Assembly (NCBI GenBank): GCA_003352285.1
Contig: QQVN01000002.1
Coordinates: 202,193-266,192 of the forward strand
Direction: 5' to 3'
DNA from: Thermoproteota archaeon
GTDB lineage: Archaea > Thermoproteota > Nitrososphaeria > Nitrososphaerales > Nitrosopumilaceae
Length of the DNA stretch: 64,000 nt
Positions 16,331 through 24,014 of this stretch are shown in pieces. The stretch's first letter is position 1. Each line of letters starts with the position of its first letter. The translations under genes were made by a program, and so were the position numbers. The notes beneath the pieces were generated by a model. The model was not told where the DNA came from, did no database searches, and worked only from the letters and a program-made list of their open reading frames with translations.

Positions 16331-16711
16331 TTGAAATGGAAGTTTTCTGAATCGGATAAAGAATGGCATCAAACTATTCTTAATGCATTTGAAAATATAC
16401 TCAAAATGAAAATAAAACCTGTCTTGGTTTATGATAGAAAACATTTTGCTAATTATATCTACAAGGGAGGGAAAAAACCCAGTGGTGTGTGGGCTGAATG
16501 CATCAAAGAGTGTGGTACAATTTGGCTTAATCCTCATTTATCAACAGAACCAAAAGTTGAGACAGTTAACACAATTTATCATGAATGTCTTCACATAAAA
16601 TATCCTAAAATGCATGAAAATAAAGTAAGAAAAATGGCAGATAAAGTAATACCAGTAGCTGCGTCACTAACTACAAAGAAGAAAACATTTGATATAGTTC
16701 ACCAACATTAG
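16331..16711 (+). CDS. Putative small HExxH metalloprotease-like protein
   Basis: 126 aa, TTG start. The sequence TVNTIYHECLHIKYP contains HE-x2-H (HECLH), a zinc-binding motif on an amphipathic helix, followed by HENKVRKMADKVI, whose Glu could be the third ligand. It is very small for a protease and resembles the minimal gluzincin/SprT-like cores of archaea. No secretion signal, so it would be cytoplasmic. It is 9 bp upstream of a Usp gene and probably co-transcribed. Proteolytic activity is inferred. Confidence 0.68.
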   Translation: MKWKFSESDKEWHQTILNAFENILKMKIKPVLVYDRKHFANYIYKGGKKPSGVWAECIKECGTIWLNPHLSTEPKVETVNTIYHECLHIKYPKMHENKVRKMADKVIPVAASLTTKKKTFDIVHQH

Positions 16712-16720
16712 AAATGTAAT

Positions 16721-17143
16721 ATGAAAAAAGTTAAGTCAATCCTAGTTCCTCTTGATGGCTCAAAAAATTCTTTCCGAGCTCTAGATTTTGCAATAACTCT
16801 AGCCAAACCAATAAACGCATCAATTACAGGAATTCACTGTATCGATTTACAATTGGTTCTAGAATATGCTGTTATAGATCCTGTGTCAATCAGATTAGAA
16901 AAAAAAGCACATCAATTCTTAAAAACTGCTAAAAAAAATTGTGCTAAAAACAGAATCGAATTCAAACAAAAAATTCTACGCGGTAAAACTTCCGAAAAAA
17001 TTCTGCAATTTTCAAAAAAGGGAAAATTTGATCTCATTGTTATGGGATCAAAAGGCGAAGGAATGGTTCAAGAGATGCTTTTGGGAAGCGTTTCACACGA
17101 AATTACTCACAGATCTAAAATCCCAGTTGTAATAGTTCGATAG
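16721..17143 (+). CDS. Universal stress protein UspA
   Basis: 140 aa: KSILVPLDGSKNSFRALDFAITLAKPINASITGIHC at the start and GSKGEGMVQEMLLGSVSHEI at the ATP site, ending PVVIVR. It is complete and close to the other VPLDGSKNS Usps at 9379 and 10754. It follows the HExxH gene by 9 bp. Confidence 0.95.
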   Translation: MKKVKSILVPLDGSKNSFRALDFAITLAKPINASITGIHCIDLQLVLEYAVIDPVSIRLEKKAHQFLKTAKKNCAKNRIEFKQKILRGKTSEKILQFSKKGKFDLIVMGSKGEGMVQEMLLGSVSHEITHRSKIPVVIVR

Positions 17144-17189
17144 GTTTACTGGAATATTCTTATTACACAATTTCTGAAGAAAATTTAGA

Positions 17190-17951
17190 ATGCTTCCATT
17201 AAGAGATGAAAATCCTCATCCAAAATCATTCAAGCCCAAACTAACCATTCTACTAATGATACTAAATGTTGCAGTATTTTTTGTAGAGGTGGCAATTACG
17301 GGCCAAATTTGGGAATTTTCAAATCAAAACGCTGCAATGATGTTCTTTGAATGGGGAGCTGTTCCCTCATGTGTTACAGGTGCAAGTTATATCGTTCAAC
17401 CTGGAATGCAGATTCCATGTCCTGACATGCCCGAGGTATCTCTACTTAGCTCAATGTTCATGCATGGTGGTTTGATGCACTTGGGTGGTAACATGTTGTT
17501 TCTTTGGATATTTGGTGACAACATGGAGTACAAGTTTGGCAGAGCAAAGTTTCTTGGAGTCTACTTGATGTGGGGTATCGGTGCAGGACTAGCTCACATT
17601 GCAATTGATCCTCTAAGTCCAGTTCCAGCAGTTGGAGCATCAGGTGCAATCTCTGGAGTGTTGGGTGCATACCTTGCAATTTATCCGCGAGTTAGAATTT
17701 CGACTTTTCTAATGTTGGGATTCTTTTGGAGAATGTTACATATCGAAGCAAGATGGTTTTTGCCATTCTGGTTGATTTTTCAAAACTTGTTGCCGTTCTT
17801 TATTGGAGGCTTTGGTGTAGCCGGTGGTGGTGTTGCATACATGGCTCACATCGGTGGTTTTGCAATAGGATACGCCACAGGATATCTTTACAAAAAAACT
17901 CACAGCTCAGAATTTACCTATGGGACAAGGTATGGATATAGAGGAAACTAA
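17190..17951 (+). CDS. Rhomboid family intramembrane serine protease
   Basis: 253 aa with six to seven hydrophobic helices. The catalytic dyad is visible: GASGA with Ser151 and AHIGG with His220; the HGGLMHLGGNMLFLWIFGDNMEYKFG segment in TM2 is the family oxyanion/hinge signature. A loop between TM1 and TM2 contains two Cys (PSCVTG, IPCPDM) that could form an extracytoplasmic disulfide. It cleaves membrane proteins within the bilayer; the substrate is unknown. Confidence 0.95.
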   Translation: MLPLRDENPHPKSFKPKLTILLMILNVAVFFVEVAITGQIWEFSNQNAAMMFFEWGAVPSCVTGASYIVQPGMQIPCPDMPEVSLLSSMFMHGGLMHLGGNMLFLWIFGDNMEYKFGRAKFLGVYLMWGIGAGLAHIAIDPLSPVPAVGASGAISGVLGAYLAIYPRVRISTFLMLGFFWRMLHIEARWFLPFWLIFQNLLPFFIGGFGVAGGGVAYMAHIGGFAIGYATGYLYKKTHSSEFTYGTRYGYRGN

Positions 17952-17992
17952 ATTCTTTAACGAATAAATCCCTAAACAATTCTACATTATCC

Positions 17993-18169
17993 ATGCCACT
18001 AATTACAGTGTCAATGTATCCAGGGCGAACACAACAACAAAAAGATGATTATGCAAAGGCAATAACCAAAGCCGCTGTAGATATTCTCAAAACCAAAGAG
18101 AGTCATGTCATTGTCGTCTTTGATGAAAATCCAAAGGAAAATTGGTTTTTGGCTGGAAACCAGCTTTAA
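17993..18169 (+). CDS. 4-oxalocrotonate tautomerase family protein (58 aa)
   Basis: Starts MPLITVSMYPGRTQQQKDDY, so the catalytic N-terminal Pro (Pro2) is present. The rest follows the 4-OT pattern: KAITKAAVDILKTKESHVIVVFDENPKENWFLAGNQL, the normal 58-62 aa monomer length. 4-OT enzymes work as hexamers and catalyse keto-enol tautomerisation. The substrate is unknown. It is not part of an aromatic degradation cluster here. Confidence 0.88.
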   Translation: MPLITVSMYPGRTQQQKDDYAKAITKAAVDILKTKESHVIVVFDENPKENWFLAGNQL

Positions 18170-18246
18170 TCTTTCTTTTCATTTTGACTTTTTCAAAAAT
18201 GAGAATTAGGTCCTAGCAATAAATACAATCTTAACAAAATTTGCTC

Positions 18247-19893
18247 ATGTCACAAATAGCTACAACACCAGAAGGCGTTCCAGTTATTTTACTTAAAGAG
18301 GGAACAAAACAATCACGTGGTCGTGATGCCCAGCGAAATAATATCCGAGCAGCAAAACTGATCTCTGAGATAATTCAGACTAGTTTAGGCCCACGTGGAA
18401 TGGATAAAATGCTTGTTGATTCTCTTGGAGATATCACAATTACTAATGATGGAGCAACAATTCTCAAAGAGATTGATGTTCAACATCCAGCAGCAAAGAT
18501 GATGGTGGAAGTAGCAAAAGCTACAGACAGCGAAGTAGGCGATGGCACAACATCTGCCGTAGTGCTAGCTGGTGCCCTACTTGAGAAGGCAGAATCATTA
18601 ATTGATGATGACATACATCCTGTGATTATTGCAGATGGCTACAAAAAAGCATCAAAAAAGGCATCAGAATTCCTATCTCAAATTGCAATAAATGTAGATC
18701 CAAAAGACAAAGATGTGCTTGAAAAAATTGCAAACACGGCTATGCAGACAAAGCTTGTATCTGTTGAAGCAACAGATCTTGCAAAATTGGTGGTTGATGC
18801 CATACTCAAAGTCATTGAAGAAAAAAATGGAATATTCAAAATTAATCTAGATAATATAAAAATTGAAAAAAAGACTGGCGGTTCTGTATCTGATAGCGAA
18901 CTGGTAAGTGGAATAATACTTGACAAAGAAATAGTTCATAGCGGAATGCCAAGAAGAATTGAGAATGCAAAGATTGCGTTAATTAATGATGCACTCGAGA
19001 TTAAAAAGACAGAGTTTGAAGCAAAATTAAACATCTCTAGTCCAAGTCAGATGAAATCATTCATGGAGGAGGAAAACCAGATTCTCAAAGACATGGTGTC
19101 TAAGATAAAATCTACTGGTGCAAATGTAGTGTTATGTCAAAAGGGAATAGATGAGATTATTCAACATTATATGAGTAAGGACGGAATTATTGCTGTTAGA
19201 AGAATCAAGGAGAGTGATATGACAAAGCTTGCTAAAGCTACTGGCGGAAGAATCGTAGGAAGAGTTGACGATCTAACTGATAGCGAATTGGGTATGGCAG
19301 ATAATGTTGAGGAGAAAAGAGTTGAAGAAGATAATTGGGTGTTTATTGAAGGGTGTAAGAATCCAAAAGCTATTACTATTCTTGTACGAGGAGGTTCGCA
19401 GAGAGTAATAGATGAAGCTGACCGTTCAATGCACGATGCACTGATGGTTGTAAAGGATGTGATTGAAAAACCAAAGGTTGTATATGGTGGAGGATCTCCT
19501 GAGGCATTTATCGCTTTAAAACTTAGGGAATGGGCAAAGTCACTTTCGGGAAGAGAACAACTAGCAGTTGAAAAGTTTGCAGATGCCTTGGAATCGATTC
19601 CACTTGCCCTTGCTAGAAACGCTGGAATGAATCCCATTGATACAATTACACAACTGCGTTCAAAACAAAGTACGGGAGAAAAGTTTGCCGGCGTTGATGT
19701 CATTAATGGAACTGTTGCAAATTTTGAAAAGTTAGGAATCATAGAACCAGTTAAGGTAAAAGAGCAGATAATAAAATCTGCCACAGAGACTGCCAACATG
19801 ATTTTACGAATTGATAATATTGTAGCCTCCTCAAGAAGTCATTCAGCACCACCAGGAGGAATGGGTGGGATGCCTGGTATGGATACTGAATAG
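18247..19893 (+). CDS. thsA: Thermosome subunit (group II chaperonin)
   Basis: About 548 aa. The equatorial ATP-binding signatures are [27 protein letters not shown] and [15 protein letters not shown], with the C-terminal Gly/Met-rich tail ([14 protein letters not shown]). It is a double-ring cytoplasmic folding machine. The ATG at 18247 has a TATA-like AATAAATA (18218-18225) about 25 bp upstream; a TTG two codons earlier is less likely. The symbol letter is arbitrary, since archaea usually have more than one subunit. Confidence 0.97.
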   Translation: MSQIATTPEGVPVILLKEGTKQSRGRDAQRNNIRAAKLISEIIQTSLGPRGMDKMLVDSLGDITITNDGATILKEIDVQHPAAKMMVEVAKATDSEVGDGTTSAVVLAGALLEKAESLIDDDIHPVIIADGYKKASKKASEFLSQIAINVDPKDKDVLEKIANTAMQTKLVSVEATDLAKLVVDAILKVIEEKNGIFKINLDNIKIEKKTGGSVSDSELVSGIILDKEIVHSGMPRRIENAKIALINDALEIKKTEFEAKLNISSPSQMKSFMEEENQILKDMVSKIKSTGANVVLCQKGIDEIIQHYMSKDGIIAVRRIKESDMTKLAKATGGRIVGRVDDLTDSELGMADNVEEKRVEEDNWVFIEGCKNPKAITILVRGGSQRVIDEADRSMHDALMVVKDVIEKPKVVYGGGSPEAFIALKLREWAKSLSGREQLAVEKFADALESIPLALARNAGMNPIDTITQLRSKQSTGEKFAGVDVINGTVANFEKLGIIEPVKVKEQIIKSATETANMILRIDNIVASSRSHSAPPGGMGGMPGMDTE

Positions 19894-20076
19894 ATTTTAT
19901 CATTTAACATAAAACCAAAACTAATACACTTTCTTACACATCGGGATTTAAGAGAAGAACAAATGAAGGATCATTTCAAATTAGGATTATTCTATTGACT
20001 GTTGTTATTTTTCTTTTTGAGAATCAATTATGATAACTAGATGATGGTAAATAAAGAATAGATCATATTACAAAAC

Positions 20077-20511
20077 ATGGTTAGCCAATACGTTTGGGTC
20101 GGCATAATGATAGGGGCTTTCTTTGCGGGTTTTGGGATTTACCATGTAACCTTGCAGTCTAACCAACCAACTCACATGATGACCACACAACAGATGCAGC
20201 AAATGATGAATGATCCACAGATGATGAATCAGTGGCATAATCAAATGATGCAAAATCCTCAAGCAATGAACCAATGGATGAATACCATGATGCAAAATCC
20301 ACAGGCTATGCAACAAATGCATAACATGATGATGAGCAATCCACAACACATGAACCAGATGATGCAACCCATGATGAATCACATGATGGATGATCCTCAA
20401 TTACAACAACAAATGGTAAATCAAATGATGCAGCATCAGGGAATGATGAACTATATGGGAAACAACACCCAATGGCAAAACATGATGGGCAGACATATGA
20501 TGATGCCTTAA
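20077..20511 (+). CDS. Met/Gln/Asn-rich membrane-anchored protein
   Basis: 144 aa. Residues about 5-25 form one transmembrane or signal-anchor helix; the remaining 115 residues are extremely rich in Met, Gln, Asn and His, with repeated NPQAM, MMQNP, DPQMMNQW units. Met-Met and Met-x-Met clusters with His could bind Cu(I), and NP-M-x-MM spacing also recalls STI1-type repeats. The TATA-like GTAAATAAAG (20047-20056) is about 26 bp before the ATG. The minus strand is open only because of the repetitive CAT/GAT codons. Confidence 0.8.
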   Translation: MVSQYVWVGIMIGAFFAGFGIYHVTLQSNQPTHMMTTQQMQQMMNDPQMMNQWHNQMMQNPQAMNQWMNTMMQNPQAMQQMHNMMMSNPQHMNQMMQPMMNHMMDDPQLQQQMVNQMMQHQGMMNYMGNNTQWQNMMGRHMMMP

Positions 20512-20673
20512 TTATTTTTTCGAATTGATCCTGTTTAATTGATGACTTGATTAATTTACGAATGTCCCCTAGCAAATTGTGGCGATTTTAATTATAATGT
20601 GTTTTTGATATGTCTAAGAATAATTAAGCGCATTATTGACCTTGGGTAAACACAAAACCAATTGCAAAAATTT

Positions 20674-20693
20674 TTTGGCATAGTTTGGCATAG
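20674..20693. repeat. Tandem 10-bp repeat TTTGGCATAG x2
   Basis: Two perfect head-to-tail copies in the 268-bp intergenic space between the Met-rich gene and the nitrilase-family gene. They lie about 90-105 bp upstream of the latter. A near-helical period makes an operator possible. Nothing else in this spacer looks like a gene. Confidence 0.4.
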
Positions 20694-20779
20694 TTTTTCC
20701 ATATTTTTGTCTAAAAATGATACATCTGAATTAAAAACTGATCAAGACAGTTTTTATTTCATTTATTTTAATCAGAATC

Positions 20780-21574
20780 ATGGCAAAGATTGCACTTGTA
20801 CAATTCAAGGCATCAACAAAAAAGGAAGAAAATTTAAAAAAAATTTTAAACTATATTGAAAAGGCTGCAAAACAAAAAGCAAAACTGGTTGCATTTCCTG
20901 AATTTATGATGTTCTATACCTCTTCATCACAAACACCAAAAGATCTCGCAAATGAAGCAGAAACGATTTCTGGAAACTTTGTAAAATCAATTGCAAGGGC
21001 TGCCAAGTTAAACTCAATTCAAGTGATAGGCACCATGTATGAAAAGAGCAACAAAAAGGACAGGGTCTTTGATACCTCTTTTGTTATCGATAAAAATGGT
21101 AAAGTTGTATCAAAATACCGAAAAATCCATCTTTATGATGCACTGGGTTTTAGAGAATCTACCAAAATGACCTCTGGTTCCAAGATTTCCAAGCCGACTT
21201 CTTCCAGTATTGGAAAGATTGGAATGCTGATTTGCTATGATCTGCGTTTTCCAGAGATGGCTCGCAATTTGACGCTTGCAGGCTCTGAAATTCTAGTTGC
21301 ACCATCTGCATGGGTAAAGGGTGAGATGAAAGAAGATCACTGGATTACTATAAACAAAACGCGAGCAATTGAAAACGGATGTTATGTAATTGCACCTGAT
21401 CAAGTAGGCAACATTTACTGCGGTAGAAGTCTAGTTGTTAATCCATTTGGCAAGATTCTTGTTGACATGAAGAAACGACAGGGCATAGCATATGCAGATA
21501 TCTCACTAAAAGAGATCAAAAAAACCCGTACCGTTTTACCATTATTAAAAAATCGAAGAAAAGACGTCTATTGA
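20780..21574 (+). CDS. Carbon-nitrogen hydrolase (nitrilase superfamily, omega-amidase-like)
   Basis: 264 aa with the complete catalytic triad of the family: Glu in VAFPEF (about residue 43), Lys in SKYRKIHLYD (about 112), and Cys in MLICYDLRFPE (about 147). The HLYDALGFRES segment after the Lys and the DHWITINKTRAIENGCYV segment match the Nit2/omega-amidase branch. These enzymes hydrolyse amides such as deaminated glutathione or alpha-ketoglutaramate. The exact substrate is inferred from general similarity only. Confidence 0.92.
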   Translation: MAKIALVQFKASTKKEENLKKILNYIEKAAKQKAKLVAFPEFMMFYTSSSQTPKDLANEAETISGNFVKSIARAAKLNSIQVIGTMYEKSNKKDRVFDTSFVIDKNGKVVSKYRKIHLYDALGFRESTKMTSGSKISKPTSSSIGKIGMLICYDLRFPEMARNLTLAGSEILVAPSAWVKGEMKEDHWITINKTRAIENGCYVIAPDQVGNIYCGRSLVVNPFGKILVDMKKRQGIAYADISLKEIKKTRTVLPLLKNRRKDVY

Positions 21575-21578
21575 TACA

Positions 21579-22040
21579 CTAGGCCTTTTTCTTTCCAGAA
21601 CAATTAAAGTTTGCACAACGCTTTATCCATTTTTCTTTTCGCGAATATCTAAAGATGATAGTAGGCCAGCTGCAAAACTTGCATGGAATTTTTGTTGCCT
21701 TTAGCATGGCCTTTTGCAAAAGAGGTGATGATGCCTTACACCCATTGTAATAGTTTGAGCAACCCATGAATCTCTTTTTTGTTTTATAGGATCTAATTAC
21801 CATTAATTGCCCCACGTGGCACTCTGGGCATTCCAGTAACCCATCCTTTGGGGAGTTTGTACCTAAAATGACATATTTCTTCTTCTTTGTGGAGTAGGAT
21901 AGGTATCCGTTTTCATCAAAGTACTGGTTAATTTCGTCTTTTAATGTCAAAGTCTTTTTCTTTGTTATCCTAATGGAATGGCGGGACTTGGAGCTCTTTC
22001 TTATCTGGGTTTGACTTTGTAACATCATCTTTTGTTTCAA
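21579..22040 (-). CDS. Topoisomerase-type zinc-finger protein
   Basis: 153 aa. A basic N-terminus precedes two zinc-ribbon units of the topoisomerase I C4 type: CPECHVGQLMVIRSYKTKKRFMGCSNYYNGCKA (C-x2-C ... C-x6-C) and CKFCSWPTIIFRYSRKEKWIKRCANFNC. Such stand-alone modules are thought to bind single-stranded DNA or RNA. No catalytic topoisomerase domain is present. It is convergent with the nitrilase-family gene (4-bp gap). Confidence 0.83.
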   Translation of the reverse strand: MKQKMMLQSQTQIRKSSKSRHSIRITKKKTLTLKDEINQYFDENGYLSYSTKKKKYVILGTNSPKDGLLECPECHVGQLMVIRSYKTKKRFMGCSNYYNGCKASSPLLQKAMLKATKIPCKFCSWPTIIFRYSRKEKWIKRCANFNCSGKKKA

Positions 22041-22079
22041 TTCTATACCATGTAAATGCTTGAACGATTTTTATAGGGA

Positions 22080-23252
22080 ATGAGGTCAGCCAGATTTGTG
22101 GAAAAGGTTTGTGTTCTTGGTGCGGGAAGTACCAAATATGGAAAATTAGAAGACAGTATTTCTGATATCACAGTACAAGCTTCAGTTGGAGCTATTGAAA
22201 GTGCTGGCATTGAGCCAAAAGAAATTGAAGCAGGTTACATTTCAAACGTTTTTGGAGTTGCAGACAAGCAGGTTCATCTTGGTCCAGTAGTCATGAGTAA
22301 CCTAGGCATACCTGAAAAGCCATCTTTATCAATAGAATCTGCATGTGGAAGCGGTTCAGTTTCATTTAGAGAAGCATTTGCAAATGTAGCTGCAGGATTT
22401 TATGATGCAGTTTTAGTTACCGGTGTTGAAAAAGTAACTCATACAGGAACAGAGTGGACTACAACATATTTTTCATATTGTTCTGATTTCTTTTATGAAG
22501 GACAAGCTGGTGCATCATTTCCAGGACTCTTTGCATCAATGGCAAGAGCATATCTTACAGAGTTTAAAGCAACAGAGGAAGACTTTGCAAGAGTTGCAGT
22601 AAAAAATCATGAAAACGGTCTTTTGAATCCTAAAGCTCACTTGCGAAAAAAGATTACAATTGATGATGTATTAAGCTCTGCAGTTGTTGCAAGCCCACTA
22701 AAGCTATATGACTGCTGTCCATTCTCTGATGGTGCAAGTTCTGTTATTCTATGTAGTGAAAAGTTTGCAAAGGAACATGGTGGTGATTATGTTAAAGTAA
22801 TTGGTTCTGGTAGGGGTGGATCCCCTGCAGCACTGCAAGGTCGTGAACATATGACAACAATTCCAAGTACAAAACTTGCAGCACAAGCAGCATACAAGAT
22901 GGCTGGAATTACAGCAAAAGATGTTGACTTTGCAGAAGTACATGATTGTTTTACAATTGCAGAGATTGTTGACAGTGAAGATCTTGGATTCTTTGAAAAA
23001 GGTAAAGGAGTTGATGCAGTCAGAGAGGGAAGAACTTCTCGTAACGGTGACATTCCAATCAATCCATCAGGTGGATTAAAATCAAAAGGACATCCAATTG
23101 GAGCAACCGGCGTTGGCCAAGTCGTTGAGGTGTATGAGCAATTAACAGGAAAGGCTGGCGATAGAACAGTTAAGGATGCTAAAATTGGATTAACTCAAAA
23201 CTTTGGTGCTACAGGTGCCAGTTGTGCAGTTCATATTTTCCAAAGTGTGTAA
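22080..23252 (+). CDS. Thiolase family protein (acetyl-CoA acetyltransferase-like)
   Basis: 390 aa. The active-site Cys89 is in IESACGSGSVSFREA, the C-terminal His/Gly motif is GGLKSKGHPIGATGVGQVVE, and the last catalytic-type motif is NFGATGASCAVHI. HDCFTIAEI marks the SCP-x-like archaeal subgroup. It is followed after 3 bp by a DUF35 protein, the usual partner that forms a thiolase complex in archaea. In AOA such enzymes can serve acetoacetyl-CoA cleavage in the 3-hydroxypropionate/4-hydroxybutyrate cycle or mevalonate synthesis. The choice is not decided by the sequence. Confidence 0.93.
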   Translation: MRSARFVEKVCVLGAGSTKYGKLEDSISDITVQASVGAIESAGIEPKEIEAGYISNVFGVADKQVHLGPVVMSNLGIPEKPSLSIESACGSGSVSFREAFANVAAGFYDAVLVTGVEKVTHTGTEWTTTYFSYCSDFFYEGQAGASFPGLFASMARAYLTEFKATEEDFARVAVKNHENGLLNPKAHLRKKITIDDVLSSAVVASPLKLYDCCPFSDGASSVILCSEKFAKEHGGDYVKVIGSGRGGSPAALQGREHMTTIPSTKLAAQAAYKMAGITAKDVDFAEVHDCFTIAEIVDSEDLGFFEKGKGVDAVREGRTSRNGDIPINPSGGLKSKGHPIGATGVGQVVEVYEQLTGKAGDRTVKDAKIGLTQNFGATGASCAVHIFQSV

Positions 23253-23255
23253 GAA

Positions 23256-23621
23256 ATGTCAGCTAAACAAGAATTTGTAGAGCAAGCAAAAGCAGGCAAG
23301 ATTCTTGCTAGAAAATGCACAAAATGCAATCATCTCCATTTATCCACAGTATACTATTGCCAAAACTGTGGTGCAAAGGAGTTTGAAAATGCCATTCTTC
23401 CAGGACAAGGAACTGTTGCCACATATACCATAATTACAGTGCCTCCTGCTGGCTTTGAGAAATACACACCTTATGCCTGGGTTGTTCTCAAATTAGACTC
23501 CTCAGAACTGCGAGTTTCTGGCTTTATGGCAAACATCAAAACCCCAGCAGATCTTCCAGTTGGTACCAAAGCTAAAATCACTGGATTTGATGAACGGGGA
23601 ATCCTCATAGAAAAGCAATAA
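23256..23621 (+). CDS. DUF35 (OB-fold with zinc ribbon) thiolase-associated protein
   Basis: 121 aa. The N-terminal rubredoxin-like zinc ribbon (CTKCNHLHLSTVYYCQNC, C-x2-C ... C-x2-C) is followed by an OB-fold (GQGTVATYTIITVPPAGFEKYTPYAWVVLKLD). In archaea it bridges thiolase and HMG-CoA synthase and helps channel acetoacetyl-CoA. It is translated right after the thiolase gene, so they are co-expressed and probably form a complex. Confidence 0.93.
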   Translation: MSAKQEFVEQAKAGKILARKCTKCNHLHLSTVYYCQNCGAKEFENAILPGQGTVATYTIITVPPAGFEKYTPYAWVVLKLDSSELRVSGFMANIKTPADLPVGTKAKITGFDERGILIEKQ

Positions 23622-23691
23622 AATAATTTATTGAAATTATTAAAAAAATCAGAGCAGTTTTCTAATTATTACAACTAAACGATTTTGATAC

Positions 23692-23853
23692 ATGTCAGTA
23701 GATGTAACATGTGGAAAATGCGGTGAAAAGATCACAAGTATGAAAATGCTCAAACCTCTAAAAGATGTCATGAATCCATACAGTGGAAAATGTCCTTCTT
23801 GTGGACAAGCACTTTCAACATCTGAATTTTCATTAGATGTACAAGAAAACTGA
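23692..23853 (+). CDS. Small zinc-ribbon protein (53 aa)
   Basis: ATG-initiated frame: MSVDVTCGKCGEK, a 20-residue spacer, GKCPSCGQAL, then an acidic tail ending VQEN. Two C-x2-C knuckles make a single zinc ribbon. No catalytic features. The GATC-rich repeat array begins at its stop codon. Function unknown; such mini ribbons are frequent in this window. Confidence 0.75.
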   Translation: MSVDVTCGKCGEKITSMKMLKPLKDVMNPYSGKCPSCGQALSTSEFSLDVQEN

Positions 23854-23983
23854 TCTAGTTTTACAAAAATTATCAATTTTGATCCAAAAACTGATCCAGT
23901 TTCCGAAAAATGATCTAATTAGATCCAAAATTGATCCAGTTGGATCAAAAACTGATCTTATTGGATCCAAAAATGATGCAGTC
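23851..23983. repeat. 21-bp-period GATC-rich operator-like array
   Basis: TGATC(C/T) half-sites recur at 23851, 23880, 23892, 23911, 23932, 23953 and 23974 (the last is TGATGC). Interleaved GGATC/AGATC sites lie at 23921, 23942 and 23963. From 23911 the spacing is exactly 21 bp (two helical turns), with a unit like TGATCYAGTTGGATCAAAAA. The array ends about 30 bp before the start of the HTH/ATP-cone gene at 24015, just where its TATA should lie. It is a likely binding site for an oligomeric regulator, possibly autoregulatory. Confidence 0.7.
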
Positions 23984-24014
23984 ATAAATCTTATTTACTC
24001 CTAACCTTGTAGAC

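Noticed and set aside
19167..19799. Long minus-strand frame inside the thermosome gene
   Set aside because: It lies wholly within a highly conserved chaperonin; the translated protein is low in recognisable features.
20068..20400. Minus-strand His/Leu/Ile-rich frame opposite the Met-rich gene
   Set aside because: CAT codons are the complement of the ATG runs in the plus-strand gene, which has a promoter and an N-terminal helix. The minus frame is an artefact of that composition.
23851..23983. CRISPR-like or minisatellite array
   Set aside because: Units vary in sequence, are only 19-21 bp, contain no spacers and sit in a promoter; operator sites explain them better.
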